Assembly: GCA_965222515.1 (NCBI GenBank)
Contig: CBDCUE010000018.1
Location: 1-28,816 of the forward strand
From: CBDCUE01 sp965222515
GTDB lineage: Bacteria > Pseudomonadota > Alphaproteobacteria > Rickettsiales > JABIRX01
DNA length: 28,816 nucleotides
Reading direction: 5' to 3'
Both the position numbers and the translations under genes were made by a program. The notes beneath the pieces were generated by a model. The model worked only from the letters and a program-made list of their open reading frames with translations, did no database searches and was not told the origin of the DNA. Positions 6,605 through 14,430 of the stretch are shown piece by piece; within the stretch, counting starts at the first letter, position 1; the number at the start of each line of letters is the position of its first letter.

Positions 6605-6997
6605 AATTATCGTTGTCATAGAAGGTATCACAAGCTGTGTATTTTTATCTAAATTTATTTCTTTTAACAAAATGTCAATTTTATTTGGTAGCAAAACATC
6701 ATCTAAAGACATAAACATCAAAAACTCCCCTCTAGCTTTTCTTATAGCTTTATTAATATTTTGAGGAATATTTCCTGTATTTTCTTGTCTTATAATATGG
6801 ATAAGAAATTTACTTTTTTTAGAAAGAGATTTAAGCTTCTCGTATGTTTTATCTACAGATCCATCATCAACAACTATAATCTCTATATCTTCTATATTTT
6901 GACTGCAGATACTATTGATTGCCTCATCAACAAATTGTTCATGGTTATACGTAGTACAACAAACTGAAATTAAAGGTTTTTTTGTATTAGACAACAT
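6578..6997 (-). CDS. Family 2 glycosyltransferase, N-terminal part only
   Basis: The frame starts at ATG 6997 and shows 139 residues. The N-terminus is a classic GT-A fold: ISVCCTTYNHEQFVDEAINS at 10-29, the nucleotide-binding DDGS at 44-47, and the LDD metal/nucleotide site at 98-100 (MSLDDVLLPNKI). The segment IIDANGK near the end is the start of a conserved block that should be followed by 100 or more residues, so the acceptor-binding half is missing. The stop at 6578 lies in the foreign sequence past the join. Family 2 enzymes transfer sugars from nucleotide donors to polysaccharide, LPS or lipid acceptors; the substrate cannot be told. Direction and AT-rich codon use match the bacterial genes to the right. 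Confidence 0.8.
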   Translation of the reverse strand: MLSNTKKPLISVCCTTYNHEQFVDEAINSICSQNIEDIEIIVVDDGSVDKTYEKLKSLSKKSKFLIHIIRQENTGNIPQNINKAIRKARGEFLMFMSLDDVLLPNKIDILLKEINLDKNTQLVIPSMTTIIDANGKLSN

Positions 6998-7056
6998 ATA
7001 ACATAAATAAATTTTTGTTTACTTTATAATAGATTTTCATAAAAACAAACAAAAAA

Positions 7057-8844
7057 TCAATCAATCTTCAAAGCCGCGATGAAGGCTGATTGGGGGATTT
7101 CTACTTTTCCTATGGATCGCATTTTCTTTTTTCCTTTTCTTTGCTTTTCTAATAGCTTTTTCTTTCTTGAAACATCTCCGCCGTAGCATTTTGCTGTTAC
7201 ATCTTTTCTCATTGCTGATATTGTCTCTCTGGCTATTATCTTTCCTCCTATTGCTGCTTGTATAGCTATCTTGAAAAGCTGTCTTGGGATTAGCTCTTTT
7301 AGCTTTTCGCATAAATTCCTGCCTTTTCGCTCTGACATTGTTTTTGGCACTATTATCGATAATGCATCCACTGCCTCTTCATTTACCAAAATCGTTAATT
7401 TTACCAAATCTCCCCTTCTATAATCATTCATCTCCCAATCAAATGACGCATATCCACTCGATATTGATTTCAACCTGTCATAAAAATCAAACACTATCTC
7501 ATTTAATGGCAAATCATACACAATCATCACCCTGCTACCAACATAACTCATATCCCTCTGAACTCCCCTTTTATCTGTGCATAATTGTAATACACTTCCC
7601 AAATATCTCTCCTCAACAAAAATAGTCGCTTTCACCCACGGCTCCTCTATAAAATTTATCTGCACTGGATCTGGCATCTCCGCTGGATTATGAACTTCTA
7701 ACACTTCCTTGTTATTCTTGTGAATCTTATATATCACACTCGGAGCTGTCGTGATCAAATCCAAATCAAATTCCCTATCCAACCTCTCCTGAATTATCTC
7801 CAAATGCAACAACCCCAAAAATCCACATCTAAATCCCAATCCCAATGCCGTGGAACTCTCTGGAACATATTCCAAACTCGCATCATTCAACTTCAATTTT
7901 CCCAAAGAATCCTTTAACTTCTGATAATCTCCCTGATCAATCGGATAGATACTACAAAATACAAAACTCTTCACATCCTTAAATCCCGTCAATGCCTCCA
8001 CCTCCTCATTCTCATAAGTTATCGTATCACCTATTTTGCAATCCGATAAATCCTTGATCTGTGCATTAATAAAGCCAACCTCTCCCGTTTTCAATTCTTT
8101 AGTTTTTACCTTTTTTGGAGTAAATATACCCACCTCATCAACATCATATTTAGCACCCGTAACCAACATCTTTATTTTTTTATTAACATTTAAAGTTCCC
8201 TCAAAAACCCTTGTCAGCAACACCACTCCCAAATATTGGTCATACCAACCATCAACCAACAAAGCTTTTAGTAGCTTATCAGATTTATCTTCTGGTGCTG
8301 GAATGTATTTTATAATCGCCTCCAAAATATCATTTATACCCTCACCCGTCTTAGCAGAAGTTTTTACCGCATTGCTCACATCCAAACCAACCACCTCTTC
8401 TATCTCCTTCAAAACCCTATCTGGATCCGCAGCTGGCAAATCAATCTTATTTAAAACTGGAATAATCTCATGATTATTGTCAATCGCCTGATACAAATTT
8501 GCCAATGTCTGAGCCTCCACACCCTGAGAACTATCCACCACCAACAAAGAACCCTCACAAGCTGCCAAAGATCTAGACACCTCATAAGAAAAATCAACAT
8601 GCCCCGGTGTATCTATCAAATTTAACTGATAAACCTGCCCATCATCTGCCTTATATTCCAAACGAACCGTTTGAGCTTTTATTGTTATACCCCTCTCCCT
8701 TTCAATATCCATCGAATCTAAAATCTGTGCAGACATCTCCCTCTTTTCCAAACCCTCACAAACCTCTATCAACCTATCAGCCAATGTAGATTTTCCATGA
8801 TCAATATGCGCTATAATAGAAAAGTTCCTAATATTTTTTGTCAT
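7057..8844 (-). CDS. lepA: Translation elongation factor 4 (back-translocating GTPase LepA)
   Basis: The 595-residue protein has the full family length and starts at ATG 8844. GTPase motifs are in order: G1 AHIDHGKST (12-20), G2 RGIT (51-54), G3 DTPGH (78-82), G4 NKID (132-135), G5 SAK (163-165). The LepA-specific C-terminal domain follows, ending with the characteristic run KCYGGDVSRKKKLLEKQRKG and IPQSAFIAALKID. EF4 acts on stalled or mistranslocated ribosomes at the inner face of the membrane. The sequence resembles alphaproteobacterial, Rickettsiales-like LepA. Codon choice differs from neighbours: leucine is mostly TTG, and AGG and GAG are frequent, whereas mutS and cysS prefer TTA, AGA and GAA. 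It stands alone; nothing upstream is clearly in the same operon. Confidence 0.97.
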   Translation of the reverse strand: MTKNIRNFSIIAHIDHGKSTLADRLIEVCEGLEKREMSAQILDSMDIERERGITIKAQTVRLEYKADDGQVYQLNLIDTPGHVDFSYEVSRSLAACEGSLLVVDSSQGVEAQTLANLYQAIDNNHEIIPVLNKIDLPAADPDRVLKEIEEVVGLDVSNAVKTSAKTGEGINDILEAIIKYIPAPEDKSDKLLKALLVDGWYDQYLGVVLLTRVFEGTLNVNKKIKMLVTGAKYDVDEVGIFTPKKVKTKELKTGEVGFINAQIKDLSDCKIGDTITYENEEVEALTGFKDVKSFVFCSIYPIDQGDYQKLKDSLGKLKLNDASLEYVPESSTALGLGFRCGFLGLLHLEIIQERLDREFDLDLITTAPSVIYKIHKNNKEVLEVHNPAEMPDPVQINFIEEPWVKATIFVEERYLGSVLQLCTDKRGVQRDMSYVGSRVMIVYDLPLNEIVFDFYDRLKSISSGYASFDWEMNDYRRGDLVKLTILVNEEAVDALSIIVPKTMSERKGRNLCEKLKELIPRQLFKIAIQAAIGGKIIARETISAMRKDVTAKCYGGDVSRKKKLLEKQRKGKKKMRSIGKVEIPQSAFIAALKID

Positions 8845-9033
8845 TCTTTTTTAAAGTTAAGATTGTTGGCAATGTTTTGCTATACACTGAACATTTACAT
8901 GCATATTTCTTAAGTTTAGTATATACACTTATAAGTTTTTGTTTATTACTAATAATAGTAGATTCATTACTTATCCATTTTCCCATGGCTAGTGCATTGT
9001 TAACCATTTTGAAACAAACCACTAGTATATTTT

Positions 9034-9065
9034 AAGCTCAGAGTAATTGCTCTGAGCTTTTCTTT
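9034..9065 (+). terminator. Hairpin of the GAGTAATTGCTC repeat type
   Basis: Perfect 10-base arms AAGCTCAGAG (9034-9043) and CTCTGAGCTT (9050-9059) enclose TAATTG, followed on the plus strand by TTCTTT. It lies between the end of the lptE-like gene (9096) and the start of lepA (8844), both on the minus strand, where no good T-run follows. It looks like a short member of the palindromic repeat family seen at 10503, 16709, 24474 and 27295, rather than a simple terminator. Confidence 0.55.
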
Positions 9066-9095
9066 AAATTTAAAATTACGATAACACACCATCAC

Positions 9096-9620
9096 CTATC
9101 CATTGCCCTCCAATATATGTTTTTTTATCACTAAAATCAACTCCTCTTTTATATTTCTAGATATTTGCTTGGTCAGTGCTTGTCTAATCGTATCTTTTTT
9201 AATCTGACTTGCATAATAATTGTTATTTACTCGATAATTTTCATTTTCTACAAAATTCTTTTTGATAATTTTTTTGTGATTTCTATCAAAAACCGTGGCA
9301 GTTAGTGATATTCTATATGAATATTCACTGGTCTCACCCACTCTATTTAAATTGGTAGCTGATTGTGAACTATTAACATTAGATATTTTTATATAAAATT
9401 CTGGCTCTATATTATCTCTTGTAATAAAAAACTGCTTTATTTCCTGCAAAATTATCTTATGTCTTAATTTTAAATTATCATAATCCGCAATAACTTTAAT
9501 ATTATTTAATATTTCAGCAAATTCTTTGTTTTTCTCGCTATAAATTGGTGAAAAACCACAAGAAAAATTAAAAAAAATTATTATTATCAGAGTGAGGTAT
9601 TTTATTGTATTAAACATCAT
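9096..9620 (-). CDS. lptE: LptE-like LPS-assembly outer-membrane lipoprotein
   Basis: The 174-residue protein begins MMFNTIKYLTLIIIIFFNFS then Cys21 (CGFSPIY). This is a lipoprotein signal peptide with a loose lipobox, and the CGF-x-P-(I/L)-Y start of the mature chain is characteristic of alphaproteobacterial LptE. Mature length (~154) and predicted mixed alpha/beta composition (YRISLTATVFDRNHKKIIKK) fit. LptE plugs the LptD barrel that delivers LPS to the outer surface. In many relatives it follows leuS and precedes holA; here it follows a YecA/SEC-C gene and neither of those is adjacent. Identity is inferred mainly from the signal and N-terminal motif, so another small outer-membrane lipoprotein is possible. 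Confidence 0.65.
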   Translation of the reverse strand: MMFNTIKYLTLIIIIFFNFSCGFSPIYSEKNKEFAEILNNIKVIADYDNLKLRHKIILQEIKQFFITRDNIEPEFYIKISNVNSSQSATNLNRVGETSEYSYRISLTATVFDRNHKKIIKKNFVENENYRVNNNYYASQIKKDTIRQALTKQISRNIKEELILVIKKHILEGNG

Positions 9621-9635
9621 AAATATTCATTATTT

Positions 9636-10265
9636 TTAATTTGCTAAACAATATTTTTTATATTTTTTACCACTACCACAAAAACAGGGGTCATTTCTTC
9701 CAATTTTATTGTCATTTAGCACCGTTTTTTGAGGGTAATCTACTTTATTATTCTCTTCATTTTCTAAATCATTATCACCTAAAACTCTTTCCATAAATCT
9801 CATCATATCTTTCTTGTTGAAATCACTCATAAAATCCATTATTTCCTCCTGACTTAAATTACTCATAAACTTTTTCATTTCATTTACCCTAAGCTCATCA
9901 GAATTTATAAATAATTCTTTTACTGAATTAGTTATAAAACTTTCTAATTCTCCTATATTAAAATCTTGACTATCATCTGTTGCAATACTAGTTTGTTTCT
10001 CTCTTAAAGCTACAGTTATTATAGGGTAAAATAGAAAATCTTCTTCATCTGTAATCAAATCCTCATAAATAGCTGTTATCCAAAGATCTTCTTCACTCAT
10101 AATCTTTGGAGAGGTGTTTACAGAACATAAATAACCCTCTGCCCAATATATGTCTTTATCTAACATTATTCTCTTTGCATTATCGATTCTATTTTCTTCA
10201 GAATAGCTATCAATTATATATTGATCTAATTTTTTTAATTCTTTTTCTGATACTTTTCGTTTCAT
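9636..10265 (-). CDS. YecA/UPF0149-type protein with C-terminal SEC-C zinc motif
   Basis: The 209-residue protein starts at ATG 10265. Residues ~25-100 match the YecA/UPF0149 layout (WAEGYLCSVNTSPKIMSEED, then LWITAIYED). The tail (~187-209) is a SEC-C motif: IGRNDPCFCGSGKKYKKYC. The normal zinc set is C-x-C-x8-C-(C/H); here the third position is Tyr205 and only C194, C196 and C206 remain, so zinc binding may be altered. SEC-C modules also end SecA and tether proteins to ribosomes or other partners; YecA itself is a SecA-related accessory factor of limited understanding. The gene lies 15 bases upstream of the lptE-like gene on the same strand, so they are probably cotranscribed. A large stretch between 135 and 175 is acidic and methionine-rich. 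Confidence 0.75.
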   Translation of the reverse strand: MKRKVSEKELKKLDQYIIDSYSEENRIDNAKRIMLDKDIYWAEGYLCSVNTSPKIMSEEDLWITAIYEDLITDEEDFLFYPIITVALREKQTSIATDDSQDFNIGELESFITNSVKELFINSDELRVNEMKKFMSNLSQEEIMDFMSDFNKKDMMRFMERVLGDNDLENEENNKVDYPQKTVLNDNKIGRNDPCFCGSGKKYKKYCLAN

Positions 10266-10440
10266 TGTTTCTTTTATAAAATTATAAAAATGATAAACCT
10301 TTTGTGCAATCTAAAAGTAAATAGGTTTTTTTAGAAGAAAATCACATTTACTATTATTAGTGTAATATTATTATATTTAATAACAACTCTATAGTTAGTT
10401 TAGGGGGTAAGCAGGGCTGTTTGATGCAGGTTGTTAATGT

Positions 10441-10524
10441 GACAAAAAAACCCTCGAAGTAATTGCTTTTCCTCAAGAGACTGTGTTGCAATAGAAAATT
10501 ATGCTCGGAGCAACTGCTCCCCCC
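10441..10524 (+). repeat. Dispersed ~84-bp repeat, copy 1
   Basis: This segment, starting GACAAAAAAA and ending GAGCAACTGCTCCCCCC, matches the reverse complement of 24468-24550 at roughly four positions in five, with about one single-base gap. The word TTGATGC also precedes both copies, but copy 1 has 13 extra bases between it and the repeat. Both copies end in the GCTC-type hairpin arm. There is no coding capacity. It looks like a small non-autonomous or palindromic intergenic element. Confidence 0.75.
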
Positions 10525-10556
10525 TTGAGGGGGAGCTATTACCCCGAGCCTTTTTT
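10503..10556 (+). terminator. Strong palindromic hairpin with T-run (GCTCGG...CCGAGC type)
   Basis: Arms 10503-10523 (GCTCGGAGCAACTGCTCCCCC) and 10529-10549 (ends CTATTACCCCGAGC) pair at all but about four positions around the loop CTTGA, followed by six T residues. On the plus strand it has the form of an intrinsic terminator. On the minus strand, downstream of mutS, it still forms a hairpin but without a T-run. It belongs to the dispersed repeat family. Confidence 0.75.
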
Positions 10557-10689
10557 CCTATTTTGTTCCTTCATTAATTTGTATAAAAATTCAGGGAAAA
10601 AATCTGCTCCATTTTTTCAAGATATAGTGCTTCTTTCTATTATAAAATTCTTAAAATATGAATTCCCTGTTGCAAGTCTTAAAATAGTA

Positions 10690-13320
10690 TTAAATAGCCA
10701 TTAATTCCTCTTGATATTTATACAAAATATCCAAAGATTCTTTAGCACTCATATTATCTATGTCTAATTCTTTTAATTTTTGACAAAGATCTTCTCTAAA
10801 AATATCTTTTTCATTTCTAGTTGCAATATTGTCATTTACTGCTTTATCAGTATAATCAGCAAAATTATCAAAAAGTGATAATTGGATAGATTCTTGCAGA
10901 TCTTTATCTTTGCTAACCATCTTCATTATTTTTTTAGCATTGTCAATTACCTCTTTGGGAAAGCCAGCTAGTGATGCTACTGATATTCCATAAGATTTTG
11001 TTGCCACTCCTTTTATAATTTTATGTGAAAAATATATTTTATCTTCTTGCTCGGTAACTTTAGCATAAAAACAAGCAAAATTCTTTAATTTTTTTTCTAA
11101 TTCTACTAATTCGTGATAATGGCTAGCAAATAATACTCGGGCATTTATTTTATTATGCAAAAATTCTGAAATTGCATAAGCAATTGAAATTCCATCAAAT
11201 GTTGCAGTGCCCCTGCCCACTTCATCCAAAATCAAAAAAGATTTTTCGCTGGCATTATTTAAGATGGTAGCGGTCTCCAGCATTTCTACCATAAAAGTAG
11301 ATCTACCTTTAGCTAGATCATCTGATGCTCCTACTCTACTAAAGATTTTATCCACTAAACCTATAGTTGCTTTTTTTGCAGGCACAAACAAACCTGCTTG
11401 AGCTAGCAAAATAATAATGGCATTTTGTCTTAAAAAAGTTGATTTTCCTGCCATATTTGGACCTGTAATAAAAGCAAATTTTTGCCCATCTCTTAAATCC
11501 AAATCATTTGCCACAAATTCCGCACCAGACATATTATTTTTTACCACAAAATGAAAGGCTTCTTCAATTTTTATATCTTGGCTATTATTTAACTCTGCTC
11601 GAGCTAATTTATGTTTCTTTGCCATATAAGTAGCTGCTACAAAAACATCCAAAAAACTAATAGAAATTATCACCTGCTTTATTTTCTTAGCATTATCATC
11701 TAAAGTTTTTAGTAAATTATTAAAAATTTCATTTTCTATTGTTATAGCATCATTATCTGCAGAAAAAATATTTTTTTGTAAAATTATCAACTCTTCTGTT
11801 ACATATCTAATTGATGATGCTAATGTTTGCCTATGAATAAAAAAGCTATCATCCATTTTTGACATATAATTAGGATTTATATCTATATAATATCCCAAAA
11901 CTGGAGTTGCCTTTATTTTTAAATTACTAATTCCTGTTTTTTCTCTATATTTATCTTCTAATTCTTTGACTTTATCTTTTGCATTATTTTTTAAATTTCT
12001 AAAATAATCTAATTTTTCATTAATATTGTTTTTGATAAAATTTCCATCTCTTAATAGAATTGCAGGAGAATCTACAATAATATCTAAATCTTTTATCAAA
12101 TTTTCTAAGCCATCTAATGGTTGCAATAATTGCCTAAAAATTGCTAATTTTTCTCTGTTATTTTGATAAAAGAAAAAAATATTTTGTGCAATTTTTAGAC
12201 AATTAATAATGGCTAACATATCTCTTGCCCCACCTCTTGCCATTAATAATTTATTAAAAAATCTTTCTAAATCAGCAAAGTTTTTTAAATAAATTCGCAG
12301 TTCTGTCAAAATATCTGTGTTTTGTAATAATAATTCTATTTTATCCAATCTTTGATTAATTTTTGTTATATCAAATAATGGTTCTGCAATAATATTTCTT
12401 AATAATCTTGCTCCAGATGGTGTTTGAGTAAAATCTATATGATTAATTAAAGAATTTTTGCCATCGCTAGAAGAAAAAATTTCTAAAGATTTAAAAGTTG
12501 TTTTATCAATTTGTAAAATATTTTTATTGCTAGATTTTTTAGGAAAGCCTATTTTGGGTAATTGCTCAACTCCCGTGGTTTTTAAATAAGAAAGCAAAGC
12601 ACCAATAGCTGATATTTCTGTTTCTTCCATATTTTCTGCAACAGAATCAATGAATTTTACTTGATAAAAATCTTTAATAGTTTCTTTTGCTTTTTGACAA
12701 GAAAAATAGCTTGCTGGAAAATTAACTAATTTTTCTTGATATTCTTCTAATAAAAAATCATTTGCTTTATTTAGCAAAACATTGTCATCAATAATGATTT
12801 CTTGAGGATTGATGATTGAAATTTTTGTTTCTAATTCTGATATTTTGCAATTAGTAACAAAAAACTTTCCTGTGGAAATATCACACCAAGAAAGAGCTAA
12901 AATTTCTTTTTTTTCAGTAATAGAAAGCAAAAAATTATCATTTTTACTAGATAATAAATTCTCTTCTGTAATAGTCCCAGCGGTTACCACCCTTACCACA
13001 TCCCTTTTTACCACTGCTTTATAACCTCTGTCTTTTTTTGCTTGTTCAGGAGACTCTAGCTGATCGCAAATAGCTACCCTATAACCATTTTTTATTAATT
13101 TTTCTAAATATGATTGATAAGCATGAGCAGGAACTCCGCACATTGGAATGGGTTTTTCCTTACCTCTTTTAGTCAAAGTAATATCCAAAACTCTAGCTGC
13201 TTCCACCGCATCATCAAAAAACATTTCATAAAAGTCTCCCATACGAAAAAATAATAAATGATTTTGATATTTTTCTTTAATATCAAAATATTGTTGCATC
13301 ATTGGAGTTTTATTGGACAT
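10690..13320 (-). CDS. mutS: DNA mismatch repair protein MutS
   Basis: The 876-residue protein starts at ATG 13320 and is full length. The mismatch-binding Phe-x-Glu motif is at F30-Y31-E32 (RMGDFYEMF), followed by CGVPAHAYQSYLEKLI. The core, lever and clamp domains span about 250-560. The ABC-type ATPase has Walker A GPNMAGKST (620-628), the signature region around SRVGASDDLAKGRSTF, Walker B FLILDEVGRGT (695-705) and the H-loop ASHYHEL (732-738). The C-terminal helix-turn-helix and tail end at EELMAI. MutS recognises mismatches and recruits MutL. It stands alone; the next gene upstream on the same strand (kinase, ending 13459) is 138 bases away. Codons are strongly AT-biased (TTA, AGA, AAA). 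Confidence 0.98.
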   Translation of the reverse strand: MSNKTPMMQQYFDIKEKYQNHLLFFRMGDFYEMFFDDAVEAARVLDITLTKRGKEKPIPMCGVPAHAYQSYLEKLIKNGYRVAICDQLESPEQAKKDRGYKAVVKRDVVRVVTAGTITEENLLSSKNDNFLLSITEKKEILALSWCDISTGKFFVTNCKISELETKISIINPQEIIIDDNVLLNKANDFLLEEYQEKLVNFPASYFSCQKAKETIKDFYQVKFIDSVAENMEETEISAIGALLSYLKTTGVEQLPKIGFPKKSSNKNILQIDKTTFKSLEIFSSSDGKNSLINHIDFTQTPSGARLLRNIIAEPLFDITKINQRLDKIELLLQNTDILTELRIYLKNFADLERFFNKLLMARGGARDMLAIINCLKIAQNIFFFYQNNREKLAIFRQLLQPLDGLENLIKDLDIIVDSPAILLRDGNFIKNNINEKLDYFRNLKNNAKDKVKELEDKYREKTGISNLKIKATPVLGYYIDINPNYMSKMDDSFFIHRQTLASSIRYVTEELIILQKNIFSADNDAITIENEIFNNLLKTLDDNAKKIKQVIISISFLDVFVAATYMAKKHKLARAELNNSQDIKIEEAFHFVVKNNMSGAEFVANDLDLRDGQKFAFITGPNMAGKSTFLRQNAIIILLAQAGLFVPAKKATIGLVDKIFSRVGASDDLAKGRSTFMVEMLETATILNNASEKSFLILDEVGRGTATFDGISIAYAISEFLHNKINARVLFASHYHELVELEKKLKNFACFYAKVTEQEDKIYFSHKIIKGVATKSYGISVASLAGFPKEVIDNAKKIMKMVSKDKDLQESIQLSLFDNFADYTDKAVNDNIATRNEKDIFREDLCQKLKELDIDNMSAKESLDILYKYQEELMAI

Positions 13321-13458
13321 ATCTTTATAAATTTAAGCTAAAAAACACCTAATTTAAACATTTTTTCTAAAAATTAAAGTTTAAAAAAAGGGGAGGCTAT
13401 TTTTGAATTTAAAATTGTTAAGAGAATAAGGATCTTTTTGTGATTTTCAACTTCTCTA

Positions 13459-14361
13459 TCATCTCTCAAAATATCTAAATACATTCTTTAAATAAGATAA
13501 ATATTCAGTTTTGCCATCAATCTTGGCGAATTTATTGAATAATCCTATTATTCTAGAATTTCTTTGCTTGCTTAAAATATGATATTCTTTTTTAAATTCT
13601 TCTTGATTAAAATTGTTAGATGTTTTTTGCATATGTTGATAAAAATAGGCAAGGTATTTTTGTTCATCTTTGCTAGCAATATATCTTCTGGCATCTTGTA
13701 ATAATGACAATAAATCATAAGATAAAAAACCAATAGATGCATCTTGATAATCAATCAATCCTATTTGTTTATAAGATGTTCTGTTTTTTAGAAAAAATAA
13801 ATTATCAGCATGAAAATCTCTTAAACAAATATATTTCTGCTCTTTAAAATCTAAACCAGCTAATATTTCTTTTGAGATTTTATATTTTTTATCAATATTA
13901 TATTTATTAAATAATGCTATGCCACCAAGCAAAAGCTTTTTACTATGTTTTGGCAAGGAAGTAGGAGCTGGAATGCTTGACAGTTTTATCAAATTATCAA
14001 TTGCTAAAAAATATATTTTGTCTTGCTTTTTTTGCTGATGCTCTAAATATTGATTAAAAGAATTATCACCAAAATCTTCTATTAACAAATAAGGAAAATT
14101 TTTTAAATCTTGATAAAGAATTTTTGGTACTGAAAAATTGTTTTTTTTTAATAAATCAGTAATTTTGATAAAAGAGATTAAAGCATCAAAATCTTCTGCA
14201 CAATCCATCAAAACATAATTATGATTATCCTTGCTCACTCTAGCATATTTTCTTTTTGAAGCATCTTGTTTTAAAAAGAAAATATCATCACATTTTTCCA
14301 AAAATGAACTTTTGATAAACTGCTGATATTTTTTAAAAAAAATATTGTTGGAATTTTGCAT
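13459..14361 (-). CDS. Aminoglycoside-phosphotransferase-fold kinase (COG3178/AmgK-like sugar kinase)
   Basis: The 300-residue protein starts at ATG 14361. It has the APH kinase layout: an N-lobe with ASKRKYARV (34-42) and YVLMDCAED, a hinge segment YLLIEDFGDNSF (91-102), the catalytic loop CLRDFHADNLFFL (D182, H184, N187), and the metal-binding IDYQDA (D204, D207). The catalytic pattern RDFHxDN is typical of COG3178, whose member AmgK phosphorylates N-acetylmuramate or N-acetylglucosamine in a peptidoglycan-recycling route. In other alphaproteobacteria the relative lies beside or is fused to tsaE and beside a nucleotidyltransferase (MurU-like); neither is seen here. No antibiotic resistance should be inferred from the fold name. 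Substrate is an inference. Confidence 0.75.
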   Translation of the reverse strand: MQNSNNIFFKKYQQFIKSSFLEKCDDIFFLKQDASKRKYARVSKDNHNYVLMDCAEDFDALISFIKITDLLKKNNFSVPKILYQDLKNFPYLLIEDFGDNSFNQYLEHQQKKQDKIYFLAIDNLIKLSSIPAPTSLPKHSKKLLLGGIALFNKYNIDKKYKISKEILAGLDFKEQKYICLRDFHADNLFFLKNRTSYKQIGLIDYQDASIGFLSYDLLSLLQDARRYIASKDEQKYLAYFYQHMQKTSNNFNQEEFKKEYHILSKQRNSRIIGLFNKFAKIDGKTEYLSYLKNVFRYFER

Positions 14362-14430
14362 ATTTATATAGTATATTTTTGTTTTTACTGCAAGAGTTTT
14401 AGTAAAAAAATTATTTAATTAATAAAACAA

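Larger units (their letters stand above)
10266..10689. other. 424-base gap between the SEC-C gene and mutS, containing palindromic repeats
   Basis: No supported gene. The left part (10266-10440) is AT-rich with no clear structure. The right part holds an ~84-bp dispersed repeat (10441-10524, second copy inverted at 24468-24550) overlapping a strong hairpin (10503-10549) with T-run. A 67-codon frame at 10501-10704 runs through the hairpin and is not believable as a gene. Promoters for the SEC-C gene (minus strand) should lie near 10270-10330, but I see no clear pair of boxes. Confidence 0.7.

Noticed and set aside
6590..6764. C-terminal extension of the KaiC-like ATPase
   Set aside because: The residues are translated antisense through a glycosyltransferase gene and do not fit the ATPase family.
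8828..9035. Two overlapping ~65-codon frames on opposite strands between lepA and the lptE-like gene
   Set aside because: No recognisable family, one overlaps the lepA start, and each is the mirror of the other in AT-rich sequence.
10501..10704. 67-codon frame beginning in the hairpin
   Set aside because: Its first codons are the palindromic repeat and its end overlaps the end of mutS; no protein-like pattern.
13459..14361. Aminoglycoside resistance gene
   Set aside because: The catalytic loop RDFHADN and length match the COG3178 sugar-kinase group rather than resistance enzymes.
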